Positions 35,738-45,278 of a stretch of DNA of 64,000 nt are shown here, one piece after another. The stretch is from contig JASBTX010000002.1 of NCBI GenBank assembly GCA_030148225.1, positions 147,736-211,735 of the forward strand, read 5' to 3'. The notes below the pieces were generated by a model. That model ran no database searches. It saw only the letters and a program-made list of their open reading frames with translations, and was not told where the DNA came from. This DNA is from Paracoccaceae bacterium. GTDB taxonomy: Bacteria; Pseudomonadota; Alphaproteobacteria; Rhodobacterales; Rhodobacteraceae. The position numbers were made by a program, and so were the translations under genes. Numbering within the stretch: the stretch's first letter is position 1; every line of letters begins with the position of its first letter.

Positions 35738-36660
35738 TCCTGTGTGCGGGTGAAGCGCTGATCGATATGGTGCCGACCGAAATGGAAGGCCGGACACTGC
35801 TTGCGCCGCTGCCCGGTGGGGCGATTTTCAATACGGCGATTGCACTGGGCCGTTTGGGCGCACCCGCTGGTTTCCTGACCGGGCTGTCAACGGATCTCTT
35901 TGGCCAGCAGCTGCAAGAGACGCTGGCCGAGGCAAATGTCGATACGTCGATGGCCGTGCGCGCCGACCGGCCGACGACGCTGGCCTTTGTCAAACTGACA
36001 GATGGCCATGCCGAATACACGTTTTACGACGAAAACACCGCAGGCCGGATGATTGTGGCCGAGGACATGCCGCCACTGGGGCCTGCAGTCCGGGCGCTGT
36101 ATTTCGGGGGGATCAGCCTTTGCGCGCTGCCTGCGGCGGATGCCTATCGCAGCGTCTGCCTGAGTGGTGCGGCAGAGCGGGTGGTGATGATCGATCCGAA
36201 TATCCGCCCCGGCTTTATCGATGATCGCGGCGCCTATCTGGCGCGTCTTGGCGAAATGATGGCGGTGGCCGATATCGTCAAGGTTTCCGATGAAGACCTG
36301 AACTGGATCATCGATACCGCCGCTGATCTGGACGAGAAAGCGCAGGCATTGCGCGCCATGGGGCCAAAAATCGTGATCGTGACGCGTGGTGCAGACGGGG
36401 CGGACGCCTATCTGCCCGATGCAACCAAACTCACCGTGCCGGTGCCGCTGGTCGATGTTGTCGATACCGTGGGTGCCGGGGATACGTTCAATGCCGGGGT
36501 TCTGGCCGCGCTGGAGCGTGCCGGTTATCTGGATAAATCCCGGCTGGCCCGGCCCGATGCATCGGTCATTGCCGGGGCGCTGGAACATGGCGTCAGGGTG
36601 GCGGCGGTCACTGTTTCGCGGGCCGGTGCAGACGCCCCGTGGGCGCATGAGCTGGCCTGA
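35734..36660 (+). CDS. PfkB-family carbohydrate kinase (fructokinase-like)
   Basis: 308 residues. Ribokinase-fold signatures are GGAIFNTAIALGRLG near residue 28 and DTVGAGDTF with catalytic Asp250. The substrate is likely a ketose such as fructose made by the isomerase encoded just upstream, with which it overlaps. Cytoplasmic. Confidence 0.88.
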   Translation: MILCAGEALIDMVPTEMEGRTLLAPLPGGAIFNTAIALGRLGAPAGFLTGLSTDLFGQQLQETLAEANVDTSMAVRADRPTTLAFVKLTDGHAEYTFYDENTAGRMIVAEDMPPLGPAVRALYFGGISLCALPAADAYRSVCLSGAAERVVMIDPNIRPGFIDDRGAYLARLGEMMAVADIVKVSDEDLNWIIDTAADLDEKAQALRAMGPKIVIVTRGADGADAYLPDATKLTVPVPLVDVVDTVGAGDTFNAGVLAALERAGYLDKSRLARPDASVIAGALEHGVRVAAVTVSRAGADAPWAHELA

Positions 36661-36697
36661 AACATGGGCCCGGTGCGGCAATAGCCCGGCGGGCTGA

Positions 36698-37771
36698 CTA
36701 TCCCCGGTCCAGCGCGGCCTCTTCGCAATTGACCTCGACCAGCCGCTGCATCGTGCGCACATGGCTGCGCTTGCGCCGCCGCTCGGCCCGGCGGTCGGGG
36801 GATGGTGCCGCAGCAGCGTCGGTGTAATGACGCATGAACAGCCCCATCACATGCGCGACCCCGTCTTCGAGGACAGAGCGGCAATCATCGGCGAAATAGC
36901 CCCCGCGCGAAAACGTGCCGGTGATGATTTCATATGACGGGAAATAGGCGAAGGCCGGTAAATCACGGGTGATCTGATCGGCAGCCACGCGCAGGATCGA
37001 TTTCGATACGGTGGTCGATTGCAGCACATGCCGATCCTCGGCCGTTGCGGCAAGGGGTACGGGCGAAACGGTCAGGATGACGCGTGCGCGCGGATTGACA
37101 CCCGACAGGCGGGTCCAGAACGCCCGCAGATCGCGCACGACCTCATCAACGCTCATGTTGTGAAATTCGTGGCGTGATGCATCGAATTCGCCGCCCATCA
37201 CGCCGGGGCAGATCGGGAACACCGCACCATCAGCCTTGGCCCGCCAGCATTCCGTAAGGCCCAGCGTGAACACAAAAACATCAAGCGTTTCAAACATTTC
37301 GCGCACGGCCCTGAGGTGCAGGTCGCGGGAATGATTGAATTCCTGCGCGCTGGCAAAGCCGCCGGGCTGGATATTGGGCCGGAAAGGATCGATGAACCTT
37401 TCGTCATCCGTGCGCCAGATCTGTTCGGCCGGTGCAAACTCACCATAGGCCCGGTCAAAGAGCTGATTGAGCTGGCCGGTCGTATAGATATTGCCGTAGC
37501 GCGCGGTGAACGTGTTGTAGTCATATTCCTTGACAAGATGCGCGGGCAGAATGGGGTGCGGCGTTTCGGTGACAAGATAGTGAAAACCGCTGGCGCTCAG
37601 GTACCGCGCGATATGCTGGGCGAAGCAACTGCCAGCCGTGGCGACCTTGTCCCGGGGCGAGATGGTAAAGGCACCCTGAACAACCGGATCGACCTCGCCC
37701 GGTAGCGTGTCGCGGATTGCGCGCGACCAGAACGCATGGGCGGGCTGCGATTTATAGGGATGCTCAGCCAT
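36698..37771 (-). CDS. GSCFA-domain protein
   Basis: 357 residues from ATG 37771, which has GGAGGGG five bases upstream; this excludes the seven-residue extension to 37792. GSCFA at residues 47-51 (ATAGSCFAQHIARYL) defines the family, related to SGNH hydrolases. FTLGLTECW and ILTVSPVPLAATAEDRHVLQSTT are further conserved blocks. The last 40 residues are basic. Substrate unknown; such proteins often act on polysaccharides. It overlaps the SGNH-like gene before it by eight bases, so the two are a functional pair. Confidence 0.85.
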   Translation of the reverse strand: MAEHPYKSQPAHAFWSRAIRDTLPGEVDPVVQGAFTISPRDKVATAGSCFAQHIARYLSASGFHYLVTETPHPILPAHLVKEYDYNTFTARYGNIYTTGQLNQLFDRAYGEFAPAEQIWRTDDERFIDPFRPNIQPGGFASAQEFNHSRDLHLRAVREMFETLDVFVFTLGLTECWRAKADGAVFPICPGVMGGEFDASRHEFHNMSVDEVVRDLRAFWTRLSGVNPRARVILTVSPVPLAATAEDRHVLQSTTVSKSILRVAADQITRDLPAFAYFPSYEIITGTFSRGGYFADDCRSVLEDGVAHVMGLFMRHYTDAAAAPSPDRRAERRRKRSHVRTMQRLVEVNCEEAALDRG

Positions 37772-38573
37772 ATGTCCCCTCCCGCGTGTCATCCGCGCTG
37801 ATCAGCCAGTCCAGCAGATGCACGCCGTAATCGGCATTGGTGTGGGTGGGGTCTGCGGCCCAGAAGCCGGGTTTCAGCAGGCCGGGACCGTCCAGCGCGG
37901 TTGTGGGTGTTGCGACATAGCCCAGCGCATGTTCCGCCGCGTGATCCTGCAGCATCCGGCAATAAAGCTGCCAGATCTTGAGCCTGAGGGGCCATGGTCC
38001 GATCCCGTGTGCGGCGAATTCAGCGTCAAAGACACCCGGATTGGCCCGCAGATGCGCCTCGGACCGGACGGGCGGCGGTGGCTCGAGTATGTCGAGCGTT
38101 GCGTTCTCTGGCAGGGCCGCTGAAAGGTGGGACAAAAGCCTGAAGACCCGGCGCGATGCCATGAAAAGCGCCGCCTCGACCGCGTCGCGGGGCAAAAGCT
38201 CCACCCCGTCTTCGATCTCGACCAGATCGCCGGGCTCAAGCACGAAATCGAAGGGCCGCGCATGCTGAACAAGGCTGAGCGCGTTGTGATCATTTCCCCG
38301 GAACGCGGCATGGACCCGCACGGGCCTGTCCGCGAAACGTTCCATCCGCGCCGTGATCAGCGGATTGAGTATCTTGTCGCCTGTGTCCGATTTCATGATC
38401 GGCGGCGAAACGCTGCCGTCGCGCAACTGAATGATCTCGACCTGCCCGGCCAGATCCGGCCGTGCCGCCAGCGCGTCCTGAACAGCAAAAAGATGGCTGT
38501 CGCCGATAAATACGTGCGCGGTTCCGTCTGGTGTCACGGTTTGCTGCCTGCCTGCCATAGGGCCCTGAGGCAT
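37764..38573 (-). CDS. SGNH-hydrolase-like protein paired with GSCFA
   Basis: 269 residues. Block I FIGDSHLF (GDSH at 24-27) and a C-terminal ADPTHTN with D241 and H244 reproduce the Ser and Asp-x-x-His catalytic positions of SGNH/GDSL hydrolases. The GN blocks are less clear, with FRGNDHN as the candidate Asn block. No signal peptide. An alternative ATG at 38558 has a better-placed CAGGG, so the first five residues are uncertain. First gene of the pair. Confidence 0.75.
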   Translation of the reverse strand: MPQGPMAGRQQTVTPDGTAHVFIGDSHLFAVQDALAARPDLAGQVEIIQLRDGSVSPPIMKSDTGDKILNPLITARMERFADRPVRVHAAFRGNDHNALSLVQHARPFDFVLEPGDLVEIEDGVELLPRDAVEAALFMASRRVFRLLSHLSAALPENATLDILEPPPPVRSEAHLRANPGVFDAEFAAHGIGPWPLRLKIWQLYCRMLQDHAAEHALGYVATPTTALDGPGLLKPGFWAADPTHTNADYGVHLLDWLISADDTREGTYG

Positions 38574-38795
38574 GTTGCCATGTGGCCCCTTGTTTTGTTT
38601 CTTTGAACCATCTTGGCATGCAAACCGCTAAGCAAAAGTCACCGCGCCGCGCCAATTCACCGAAGGTCGAGTCCGATATGCCACACAGGGGTGCGTGCGA
38701 ATTTTAGATGTATACAATAGTATGCCGTCTTTTCACCACGGCATAACTGGGCTATGAGGCAGCCAAATTCAGCGAGTCAGCAACGGAGCGGCAGA

Positions 38796-40010
38796 ATGAG
38801 CAAGATCAAAGTTGAAAACCCGGTCGTCGAACTTGACGGCGACGAGATGACCCGGATCATCTGGCAATTCATCAAGGACAAACTGATCCTGCCCTATCTG
38901 GACATCGATCTGAAATATTACGATCTGGGCATCGAAGCCCGCGATGAAACCGACGACCAGATCACGGTCGATGCTGCCGAAGCCATCAAGAAATATGGTG
39001 TCGGCGTCAAATGTGCCACGATCACACCCGACGAAGGCCGGGTCGAGGAATTTGGCCTCAAACGCATGTACCGCTCGCCCAACGGGACCATCCGCAACAT
39101 TCTGGGGGGCGTGATCTTTCGTCAGCCGATCATCTGCAACAATGTTCCCCGTCTGGTGCCGGGCTGGACCCAGCCCATCGTTGTTGGCCGTCATGCCTTT
39201 GGCGACCAGTACCGCGCCACCGATTTCCTGTTTCCCGGCGCGGGCAAGCTGACCATGAAATTCGAGGGCACCGATGGCACCGTCATCGAGCGCGAAGTGT
39301 TTGACGCCCCCGACGCGGGCATCGCGATGGGCATGTATAATCTGGATAAGTCGATCTATGATTTTGCCCGTGCGTCGATGAACTATGGCCTGTCGCTGGG
39401 CTGGCCGGTCTACCTGTCGACCAAGAACACCATTCTCAAGGCATATGATGGCCGCTTCAAGGACATTTTCCAGAAGGTCTATGAGGAAGAATTCGAGGAA
39501 GAATTCAAGAAAAAGAACATCTGGTACGAGCATCGCCTGATCGACGACATGGTCGCGGCGGCGATGAAATGGTCCGGCGGTTATGTCTGGGCCTGCAAGA
39601 ACTATGATGGCGACGTTCAGTCCGACACCGTGGCCCAGGGCTTTGGCTCACTCGGGTTGATGACATCGCAGCTGATGACACCCGATGGCAAGATCGTCGA
39701 GGCCGAAGCCGCGCATGGCACCGTTACCCGCCACTATCGCCAGCATCAGAAAGGCGAAGAGACCTCGACCAACTCGATCGCGTCCATCTTTGCGTGGACG
39801 GGCGGTCTCAAGCATCGCGCGACGCTGGACGATAATGCGCCACTTCGCAATTTTGCCGAGACGCTGGAGAAGGTCATCGTCGATACCGTGGAAAGCGGCT
39901 TTATGACCAAGGATCTGGCGCTGCTGGTCGGGCCGGATCAGGGCTGGCTGACCACAATGGGTTTCCTTGAAAAAATCGATGAAAACCTGAATAAGGCGCT
40001 TGCAGGTTAA
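38796..40010 (+). CDS. icd: NADP-dependent isocitrate dehydrogenase
   Basis: 404 residues from ATG 38796 ([21 protein letters not shown]), with GGAG eight bases upstream; a longer frame from 38754 lacks this. The protein is of the eukaryote-like homodimeric type common in alphaproteobacteria. Substrate and metal blocks are [25 protein letters not shown] and [20 protein letters not shown], and the NADP site is [13 protein letters not shown]. It oxidises isocitrate to 2-oxoglutarate in the TCA cycle. The 180-base gap upstream with AT-rich stretches should hold its promoter. A hairpin separates it from the DUF4170 gene. Confidence 0.96.
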   Translation: MSKIKVENPVVELDGDEMTRIIWQFIKDKLILPYLDIDLKYYDLGIEARDETDDQITVDAAEAIKKYGVGVKCATITPDEGRVEEFGLKRMYRSPNGTIRNILGGVIFRQPIICNNVPRLVPGWTQPIVVGRHAFGDQYRATDFLFPGAGKLTMKFEGTDGTVIEREVFDAPDAGIAMGMYNLDKSIYDFARASMNYGLSLGWPVYLSTKNTILKAYDGRFKDIFQKVYEEEFEEEFKKKNIWYEHRLIDDMVAAAMKWSGGYVWACKNYDGDVQSDTVAQGFGSLGLMTSQLMTPDGKIVEAEAAHGTVTRHYRQHQKGEETSTNSIASIFAWTGGLKHRATLDDNAPLRNFAETLEKVIVDTVESGFMTKDLALLVGPDQGWLTTMGFLEKIDENLNKALAG

Positions 40011-40021
40011 CCATTCAGCAT

Positions 40022-40047
40022 GCGGGGTCGGCCATGACCGGCCCCGC
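40022..40047 (+). terminator. Hairpin after icd
   Basis: GCGGGGTCGG (40022-40031) pairs with CCGGCCCCGC (40038-40047) with one G-T pair and a six-base loop. No T-run follows. It may attenuate between icd and the small gene 23 bases downstream. Confidence 0.5.
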
Positions 40048-40069
40048 AACCTTGGCGAAAGGACGCGCC

Positions 40070-40315
40070 ATGGCGCATAAGCTTCATCTTGTATTCGGCG
40101 GTGAACTCGTCGATCCGACCAAGGCCGAATTCCGGGATGTCGAGGATATCGATATCGTCGGCATTTTTCCCGATTACGCCTCGGCCTATGATGCCTGGAA
40201 ATCCAAGGCGCAGCAGACGGTCGACAATGCGCATGCCCGCTATTTCATTGCCCATCTGCATCGTCTGCGTGACGAGGAACAGCGCGGCAGCGACACCGAT
40301 CTGGTGTCACAGTAA
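40070..40315 (+). CDS. DUF4170-family small protein
   Basis: 81 residues from ATG 40070 (MAHKLHLVFGGELVDPTK), preceded by AAAGGA. The sequence with FRDVEDIDIVGIFPDY, DAWKSKAQQTVDNAHARYFIAHLHRL matches the highly conserved alphaproteobacterial DUF4170. Function unknown; it is regularly close to central-metabolism genes in my recollection. Confidence 0.85.
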   Translation: MAHKLHLVFGGELVDPTKAEFRDVEDIDIVGIFPDYASAYDAWKSKAQQTVDNAHARYFIAHLHRLRDEEQRGSDTDLVSQ

Positions 40316-40438
40316 TCCGGGGTAGCGCGGGTCGGTTCTGCCGCCCTTTCCCCCGCGCCACAGATAATGGTGCGCGCGCCCCTTGATATTCGCAACCGAT
40401 ACACGCAGGGTGGCGGGGCGCTTCCCACTGGTGATTGC

Positions 40439-41725
40439 ATGTCTGACCGATTGTCCCGGCTGTTTGAAACGATCGAGGCGCGGCGTGACGAGTTGGTGTC
40501 ACTGACGCAGGATCTGATCCGTATCCCCACCATCAATCCGCCCGGTCAGGCCTATCTGGAGATTTGCGAATATCTGAGGGATCGTCTGGCCCGGCGCCAG
40601 TTCGAGATAGAATTCATCCGGGCATTCGACACGCCCGGCGACAGCGAGGCCTTTCCCCGCTGGAACATCATCGCCCGGCGCGAGGGCGCGCATCCGGGGC
40701 AGTGCGTGCATTTCAACAGTCACACGGATGTCGTCGAAACCGGGCGGGACTGGACGGTTGATCCTTTTGGCGGCGATCTGATCGGCGAGGGTATCTATGG
40801 GCGCGGTGCCTGCGATATGAAGGGCGGCATGGCGGCCTCGATCATCGCGGCAGAGGTATTTGTCGATCTCTTTCCCGATTTTGCCGGTGCGGTCGAAATA
40901 TCGGGCACGGCGGATGAGGAAACCGGCGGGTTCGGCGGGGTCGCCTATCTGGCCGAACGCGGCTATTTCGCGCCCGAGCGGGTGCAGCATGTGATCATTC
41001 CCGAACCGCTGAACAAGGATTCGATATGCCTTGGTCATCGCGGGGTCTGGTGGGCCGAGATCGAGACGCGGGGCGAAATTGCCCATGGTTCCATGCCGTT
41101 TCTGGGCGATTGCGCCGTGCGACACATGGGTGCCGTGCTGCAGGAGATGGAGGAAACGCTTTATCCATCACTGGCCGAAAAACGCACAGAAATGCCCGTT
41201 ATTCCCAAGGGCGCGCGCCAGTCAACGCTGAACATCAATTCGCTGCATGGCGGCCAGGACGAACCTGCCGCCGATTTCACCGGGCTGCCCTCGCCCTGCG
41301 TGCCCGACAGCGCCCGCATGGTGATCGACCGCCGGTTTCTGATCGAAGAGCGGCTGGAGGATGTTCAACAGGAAATCGAGGATGTGCTGGAGCGGGTGAA
41401 AGCACGCCGTCCCAAATTCGACTATGCGATCCGCGAAATCCAGCATGTGATCCCATCGATGACGGAACGCGACGCGCCGATTGTCCGCGCCGTCGCGCAA
41501 GGCATTGAAACGGTGCTGGGCCAGGCGCCCGAATATGTCGTCTCGCCCGGGACATATGATCAGAAACATATCGACCGGATCGGGCGGCTGAAAAACTGTA
41601 TCGCCTATGGCCCCGGCATTCTGGAACTGGCGCATAAGCCTGACGAATACGTGCTTGTCGGGGACATGATCACCGCGGCCAAGGTGATGGGCCAAAGCCT
41701 TGTCGATCTTTTGCTGCCAAGCTGA
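40439..41725 (+). CDS. M20-family metallopeptidase (ArgE/DapE-like)
   Basis: 428 residues from ATG 40439 (MSDRLSRLFETIEARR); the in-frame extension to 40367 is GC-rich leader. Metal ligands of the M20 family are in FNSHTDVV and GRGACDMKGG, and the general base in GTADEETGG. It hydrolyses an N-acyl or peptide bond of an imported compound. It lies directly before a peptide-type ABC transporter, suggesting that it acts on the transported substrates. Confidence 0.85.
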   Translation: MSDRLSRLFETIEARRDELVSLTQDLIRIPTINPPGQAYLEICEYLRDRLARRQFEIEFIRAFDTPGDSEAFPRWNIIARREGAHPGQCVHFNSHTDVVETGRDWTVDPFGGDLIGEGIYGRGACDMKGGMAASIIAAEVFVDLFPDFAGAVEISGTADEETGGFGGVAYLAERGYFAPERVQHVIIPEPLNKDSICLGHRGVWWAEIETRGEIAHGSMPFLGDCAVRHMGAVLQEMEETLYPSLAEKRTEMPVIPKGARQSTLNINSLHGGQDEPAADFTGLPSPCVPDSARMVIDRRFLIEERLEDVQQEIEDVLERVKARRPKFDYAIREIQHVIPSMTERDAPIVRAVAQGIETVLGQAPEYVVSPGTYDQKHIDRIGRLKNCIAYGPGILELAHKPDEYVLVGDMITAAKVMGQSLVDLLLPS

Positions 41726-41766
41726 CATAATCGGCCCCAACGGGTCACACCAACAGGAGGATGACG

Positions 41767-43311
41767 ATGATCCCACATTCACCAACAAAGCGCAGCCTGA
41801 TCGGCGCGCTGCTGCTGTCGGGCCTTGCCCTGACGGCATATGCCGAGGACGAGGTACAACAACAGACAACGGTCACACCTGCGCCCGCCCCCGAGGTTGA
41901 TCCGATCACCGTCACCGTCGGCCTACAGCTGGAGCCGCCGCATCTGGATCCTACGAGCGCCGCCGCAGGCGCCATCGATCAGGTGCTTTATGCCAATGTC
42001 TTTGAAGGTCTGACCCGTTTCGGCCCCGACGGATCGATCAGGCCCGCCCTCGCGCGCAGCTGGACAATTTCCGAGGACGGTCTGAGCTATACCTTCACGC
42101 TCGCCGCCGATGTGACCTTTCACGACGGCACGGCGATGGATGCCAATGACGTGGTATTTTCGCTCAACCGGGCGCGGGCAGAAGACAGCGTGAATGCGCA
42201 GAAAGCGCTTTTTGAAGATATCGCCAGTGTCTGGGCAATGGGTGAAACCCAGGTCCGTGTGACCCTGTCCAAGCCCAACGGCAATTTCCTCTTTAACCTG
42301 GCCTGGGGCGATGCGGTGATCGTGGCGCCCGAGAGTATCGAGAACATCAAGACCAACCCGGTGGGGACCGGCCCGTTCATGTTCTCGGACTGGGTGCAGG
42401 GCGATCAGATCGAACTGGTGAAATACGCGGAATACTGGGGCGCGCCGGCGCAACTGGATATCGCGACCTTCAAGTTCATTTCGGACCCGACGGCGGCCTT
42501 CGCCGCGATGATGGCCGAAGATATCGATGCTTTTTCCGGCTTTCCCGCGCCCGAGAACCTGCCGCAATTCGAGGCCGATCCGCGCTTTACCGTGCTCGTC
42601 GGATCGACCGAGGGTGAAACGATCCTCTCGACCAACAACAAGATGCCGCCTTTTGACAATGTGAAAGTGCGCGAGGCGCTGGCCCATGCCATCGACCGGC
42701 AGGCCATCATTGACGGGGCCATGTTCGGCTATGGCACCCCCATCGGCACCCATTTCGCGCCGCACAATCCCGATTATGTCGATCTGACCGCCAATTCGAC
42801 CTATGATCCGGAACTGGCCCGGACATTGCTGAGCGAGGCCGGCTTTCCCGACGGGTTCACCACGACGCTGAAACTGCCGCCGCCATCCTATGCGCGCCGG
42901 GGTGGTGAAATCATCGCCGCGCAATTGCGCGCTGTCGGCATCGAGACCGAGATCACCAATCTGGAATGGGCACAATGGCTGGAAGAGGTGTTTCGCGGCA
43001 AGGATTACGGTCTGACCATCGTCAGCCATACCGAACCTTTCGATATCGGCATCTACGCGCGGCCCGATTACTATTTCCAGTATGACAACCCGGTTTTCCA
43101 GGAAAAGATGGCGACGCTGAACAGCGAGGCCGATCCCGAGGCGCGCTCGGCGCTGCTGGCAGAGTTGCAGACCATCATCTCGGAAGATTACGTCAACGGT
43201 TACCTCTTTCAGCTTGCCGCGCTGAGCGTGGCCAATGTCAATCTGATCGGGCTTTGGGAAAACGCGCCCACGCAGGCCACCGACCTGACATCGGTCTACT
43301 GGGACGAGTAG
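41767..43311 (+). CDS. ABC transporter substrate-binding protein, oligopeptide type (family 5)
   Basis: 514 residues from ATG 41767; AGGAGG sits six bases before it, whereas the ATG at 41761 abuts the GGAGG and is not usable. A signal peptide ends about residue 26 (AYAEDE). Family 5 blocks are LQLEPPHLDPTSAAAG, VFEGLTRFGPDG, VTFHDGTAMDANDVVFS, VGTGPFMFSDWV and REALAHAIDRQAII. It binds peptides or similar ligands in the periplasm. A strong terminator follows, so the permease genes have their own transcript or rely on readthrough. Confidence 0.9.
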   Translation: MIPHSPTKRSLIGALLLSGLALTAYAEDEVQQQTTVTPAPAPEVDPITVTVGLQLEPPHLDPTSAAAGAIDQVLYANVFEGLTRFGPDGSIRPALARSWTISEDGLSYTFTLAADVTFHDGTAMDANDVVFSLNRARAEDSVNAQKALFEDIASVWAMGETQVRVTLSKPNGNFLFNLAWGDAVIVAPESIENIKTNPVGTGPFMFSDWVQGDQIELVKYAEYWGAPAQLDIATFKFISDPTAAFAAMMAEDIDAFSGFPAPENLPQFEADPRFTVLVGSTEGETILSTNNKMPPFDNVKVREALAHAIDRQAIIDGAMFGYGTPIGTHFAPHNPDYVDLTANSTYDPELARTLLSEAGFPDGFTTTLKLPPPSYARRGGEIIAAQLRAVGIETEITNLEWAQWLEEVFRGKDYGLTIVSHTEPFDIGIYARPDYYFQYDNPVFQEKMATLNSEADPEARSALLAELQTIISEDYVNGYLFQLAALSVANVNLIGLWENAPTQATDLTSVYWDE

Positions 43312-43336
43312 CGCAAGCTGCCTGACAGAGACTTTT

Positions 43337-43362
43337 CGGGGGGCCGTGGGGCCCCCCGTTTC
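43337..43362 (+). terminator. Rho-independent terminator after the binding-protein gene
   Basis: CGGGGGGCC (43337-43345) pairs perfectly with GGCCCCCCG (43350-43358), four-base loop, followed by TTTC. It separates the binding protein from the permease genes and should reduce their relative level. Confidence 0.8.
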
Positions 43363-43378
43363 ATGTCTGCCTGTCCCC

Positions 43379-43451
43379 CGCATGGGGGCGCTGCCCCCCT
43401 TTGACCCCTTCGGGGCCAAATTCCCCCCGAGGTATTGGGCGAACAATGAAG
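43379..43451. repeat. Rhodobacterales-type extragenic repeat, copy 2
   Basis: A GC-rich hairpin region (GGGGGCG...CCCCCC, then CCCCTTCGGGG) followed by CCCGAGGTATTGGGCGAA and CAATGAAG. The second part aligns with the repeat at 20588-20630 (GTATT-T-GGGC-AA...GAAG). It occupies most of the 190-base gap between the binding-protein and permease genes. Confidence 0.55.
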
Positions 43452-43503
43452 ATCGGGCGGACGCTTACTGGACCTGACGCGGGATGGTGACTAGAGTTTT
43501 TGC

Positions 43504-44448
43504 ATGTTGCGCTACACCCTCAGACGGCTGGTATCGCTGATCATCGCCCTGGCTGTCGCGAGCGTGGTGATATTCGTGGCTGTCGAAATCGTGCCGGGGG
43601 ATCCGGCCGCCTATATGCTGGGCATCAATGCCCGGCCCGATACGGTGGCGGCGCTGCAGGCCGAGCTGGGCCTCGATCTGCCGGTGCATGAGCGTTACCT
43701 CGCCTGGGTCGGGGGGCTGGTGCAGGGGGATTTCGGCACGTCCTACACCTATCGCACACCGATTGCCGACATCATCGGCGAGCGGCTTTGGGTGTCGCTG
43801 CCGCTGGCGCTTTATGCGCTGATCCTGTCAACGCTGATCGCCTTTCCGGCCGGTATTCTGGCAGCGACGCGGCGCGGTTCGGTTGCCGATATGCTGGTGA
43901 TGGGGATCACGCAGCTGGGGGTGGCGATCCCCAATTTCTGGTTCGCGATGCTGATGGTGCTGGTTTTTGCCATCAATCTGCGCTGGTTTTCCGCAGGCGG
44001 GTTTGCCGGATGGGAACACGGCATCGCACCCGGTCTGAAATCACTGACCCTGCCGGCCATCGCGCTGGCGCTGCCGCAGGCATCGATTTTGGCGCGGGTG
44101 ATGCGCAGCGCGCTGCTGGACACGCTGTCGGAGGATTTCATCCGCACGGCGCGGGCCAAGGGGCTGACACGGCGCCAGACGCTGTGGCGTCACGCGCTCA
44201 GGAACGCGCTCATCCCGGTGCTGACCATCATCGGGCTGCAATTTTCGTTTCTGCTGGCCGGGGCGATCATCATCGAGAATGTCTTTTTCCTGCCCGGGCT
44301 GGGGCGGCTGGTCTTTCAGGCGATCAGCCAGCGTGATCTGATCGTTGTCGAAAGCGTTGTGATGCTGTTGGTCTTTGCCGTGATCATCGTCAATTTCGCG
44401 GTCGATCTGGCCTATGCCGCCGTCGATCCAAGGCTCAGGCGAAGCTGA
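43504..44448 (+). CDS. ABC transporter permease (DppB-like)
   Basis: 314 residues, six membrane helices. N-terminal YTLRRLVSLIIALAVASVVIF and EIVPGDPAAYMLG are typical of DppB/OppB. The EAA loop is DFIRTARAKGLTRRQTLWRHALRNALIPVLT. It forms half of the membrane channel of a peptide transporter. Last base overlaps the start of the second permease gene. Confidence 0.92.
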   Translation: MLRYTLRRLVSLIIALAVASVVIFVAVEIVPGDPAAYMLGINARPDTVAALQAELGLDLPVHERYLAWVGGLVQGDFGTSYTYRTPIADIIGERLWVSLPLALYALILSTLIAFPAGILAATRRGSVADMLVMGITQLGVAIPNFWFAMLMVLVFAINLRWFSAGGFAGWEHGIAPGLKSLTLPAIALALPQASILARVMRSALLDTLSEDFIRTARAKGLTRRQTLWRHALRNALIPVLTIIGLQFSFLLAGAIIIENVFFLPGLGRLVFQAISQRDLIVVESVVMLLVFAVIIVNFAVDLAYAAVDPRLRRS

Positions 44449-45278
44449 TGCGGCGGCTGATCCCCTCGCGCAACCTCGTGGTGGGTGCGGTGCTGACGGC
44501 GGGTTTTGCCGGGCTGGCGCTGATCTCGTTCGTCTGGACACCTTACGGGGTGACGGGCGTCGATATTGCCAACCGGCTCAAACCGCCCGGGGGCGGATAT
44601 GTTCTGGGGACCGATCAGTTCGGCCGCGACATCCTGTCGATGGTGATGGTTGGTGCGCGCACCTCGATCGCGGTGGCGCTGATCGCGGTGGGGATCGGCA
44701 TCCTGCTGGGTGTGCCGCTGGGGCTGGCGGCAGCGGCGCGGCGTGGCGGTGTGCTGGACGAGGTGATCATGCGTGCGAACGACCTGATATTCGCCTTTCC
44801 GTCGCTGGTCATTGCCATCCTGATTACCGCGATTTTCGGGCCTTCGGCGGTCAATGCCATTATCGCCATCGGAATCTTCAATATCCCGGTATTTGCCCGG
44901 CTGGTGCGGGGCGGGGCCATCGCGCTCTGGCAGCGGGATTATGTGCTGTCGGCGCGCGTCGCCGGCAAGGGCGCGGCGCGGATCTCGGCCGAGCATATCC
45001 TGCCCAACCTCGCCAATCTGCTGATCGTGCAGGGCACGATCCAGTTCTCGCTGGGCATACTGGCCGAGGCGGGGCTCAGCTATGTCGGGCTGGGGGCGCA
45101 GCCGCCGGTGCCAAGCTGGGGGCGGATGCTGGCCGAGAGCCAGACGCTGATCAGCATCGCGCCGCATATCGCGCTGTTTCCCGGGCTGGCGATTGTGCTG
45201 ACGGTTCTGGGGCTGAACCTGCTGGGCGATGGTCTGCGCGACATACTCGATCCGCGCATCAGAAAGACCCGCCGATGA
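44448..45278 (+). CDS. ABC transporter permease (DppC-like)
   Basis: 276 residues, six helices. LGTDQFGRDILSMVMVGARTS, and YVLSARVAGKGAARISAEHILPNLANLL (EAA loop) identify the DppC/OppC family. It pairs with the preceding permease. Its stop overlaps the ATG of the ATPase (ATGA). Confidence 0.92.
   Translation: MRRLIPSRNLVVGAVLTAGFAGLALISFVWTPYGVTGVDIANRLKPPGGGYVLGTDQFGRDILSMVMVGARTSIAVALIAVGIGILLGVPLGLAAAARRGGVLDEVIMRANDLIFAFPSLVIAILITAIFGPSAVNAIIAIGIFNIPVFARLVRGGAIALWQRDYVLSARVAGKGAARISAEHILPNLANLLIVQGTIQFSLGILAEAGLSYVGLGAQPPVPSWGRMLAESQTLISIAPHIALFPGLAIVLTVLGLNLLGDGLRDILDPRIRKTRR

Noticed and set aside
44414..45274. Upstream extension of the double ABC ATPase frame
   Set aside because: It reads through the DppC gene in another frame with proline/arginine/glycine-rich nonsense; the ATG at 45275 overlaps the permease stop and begins the ABC domain.
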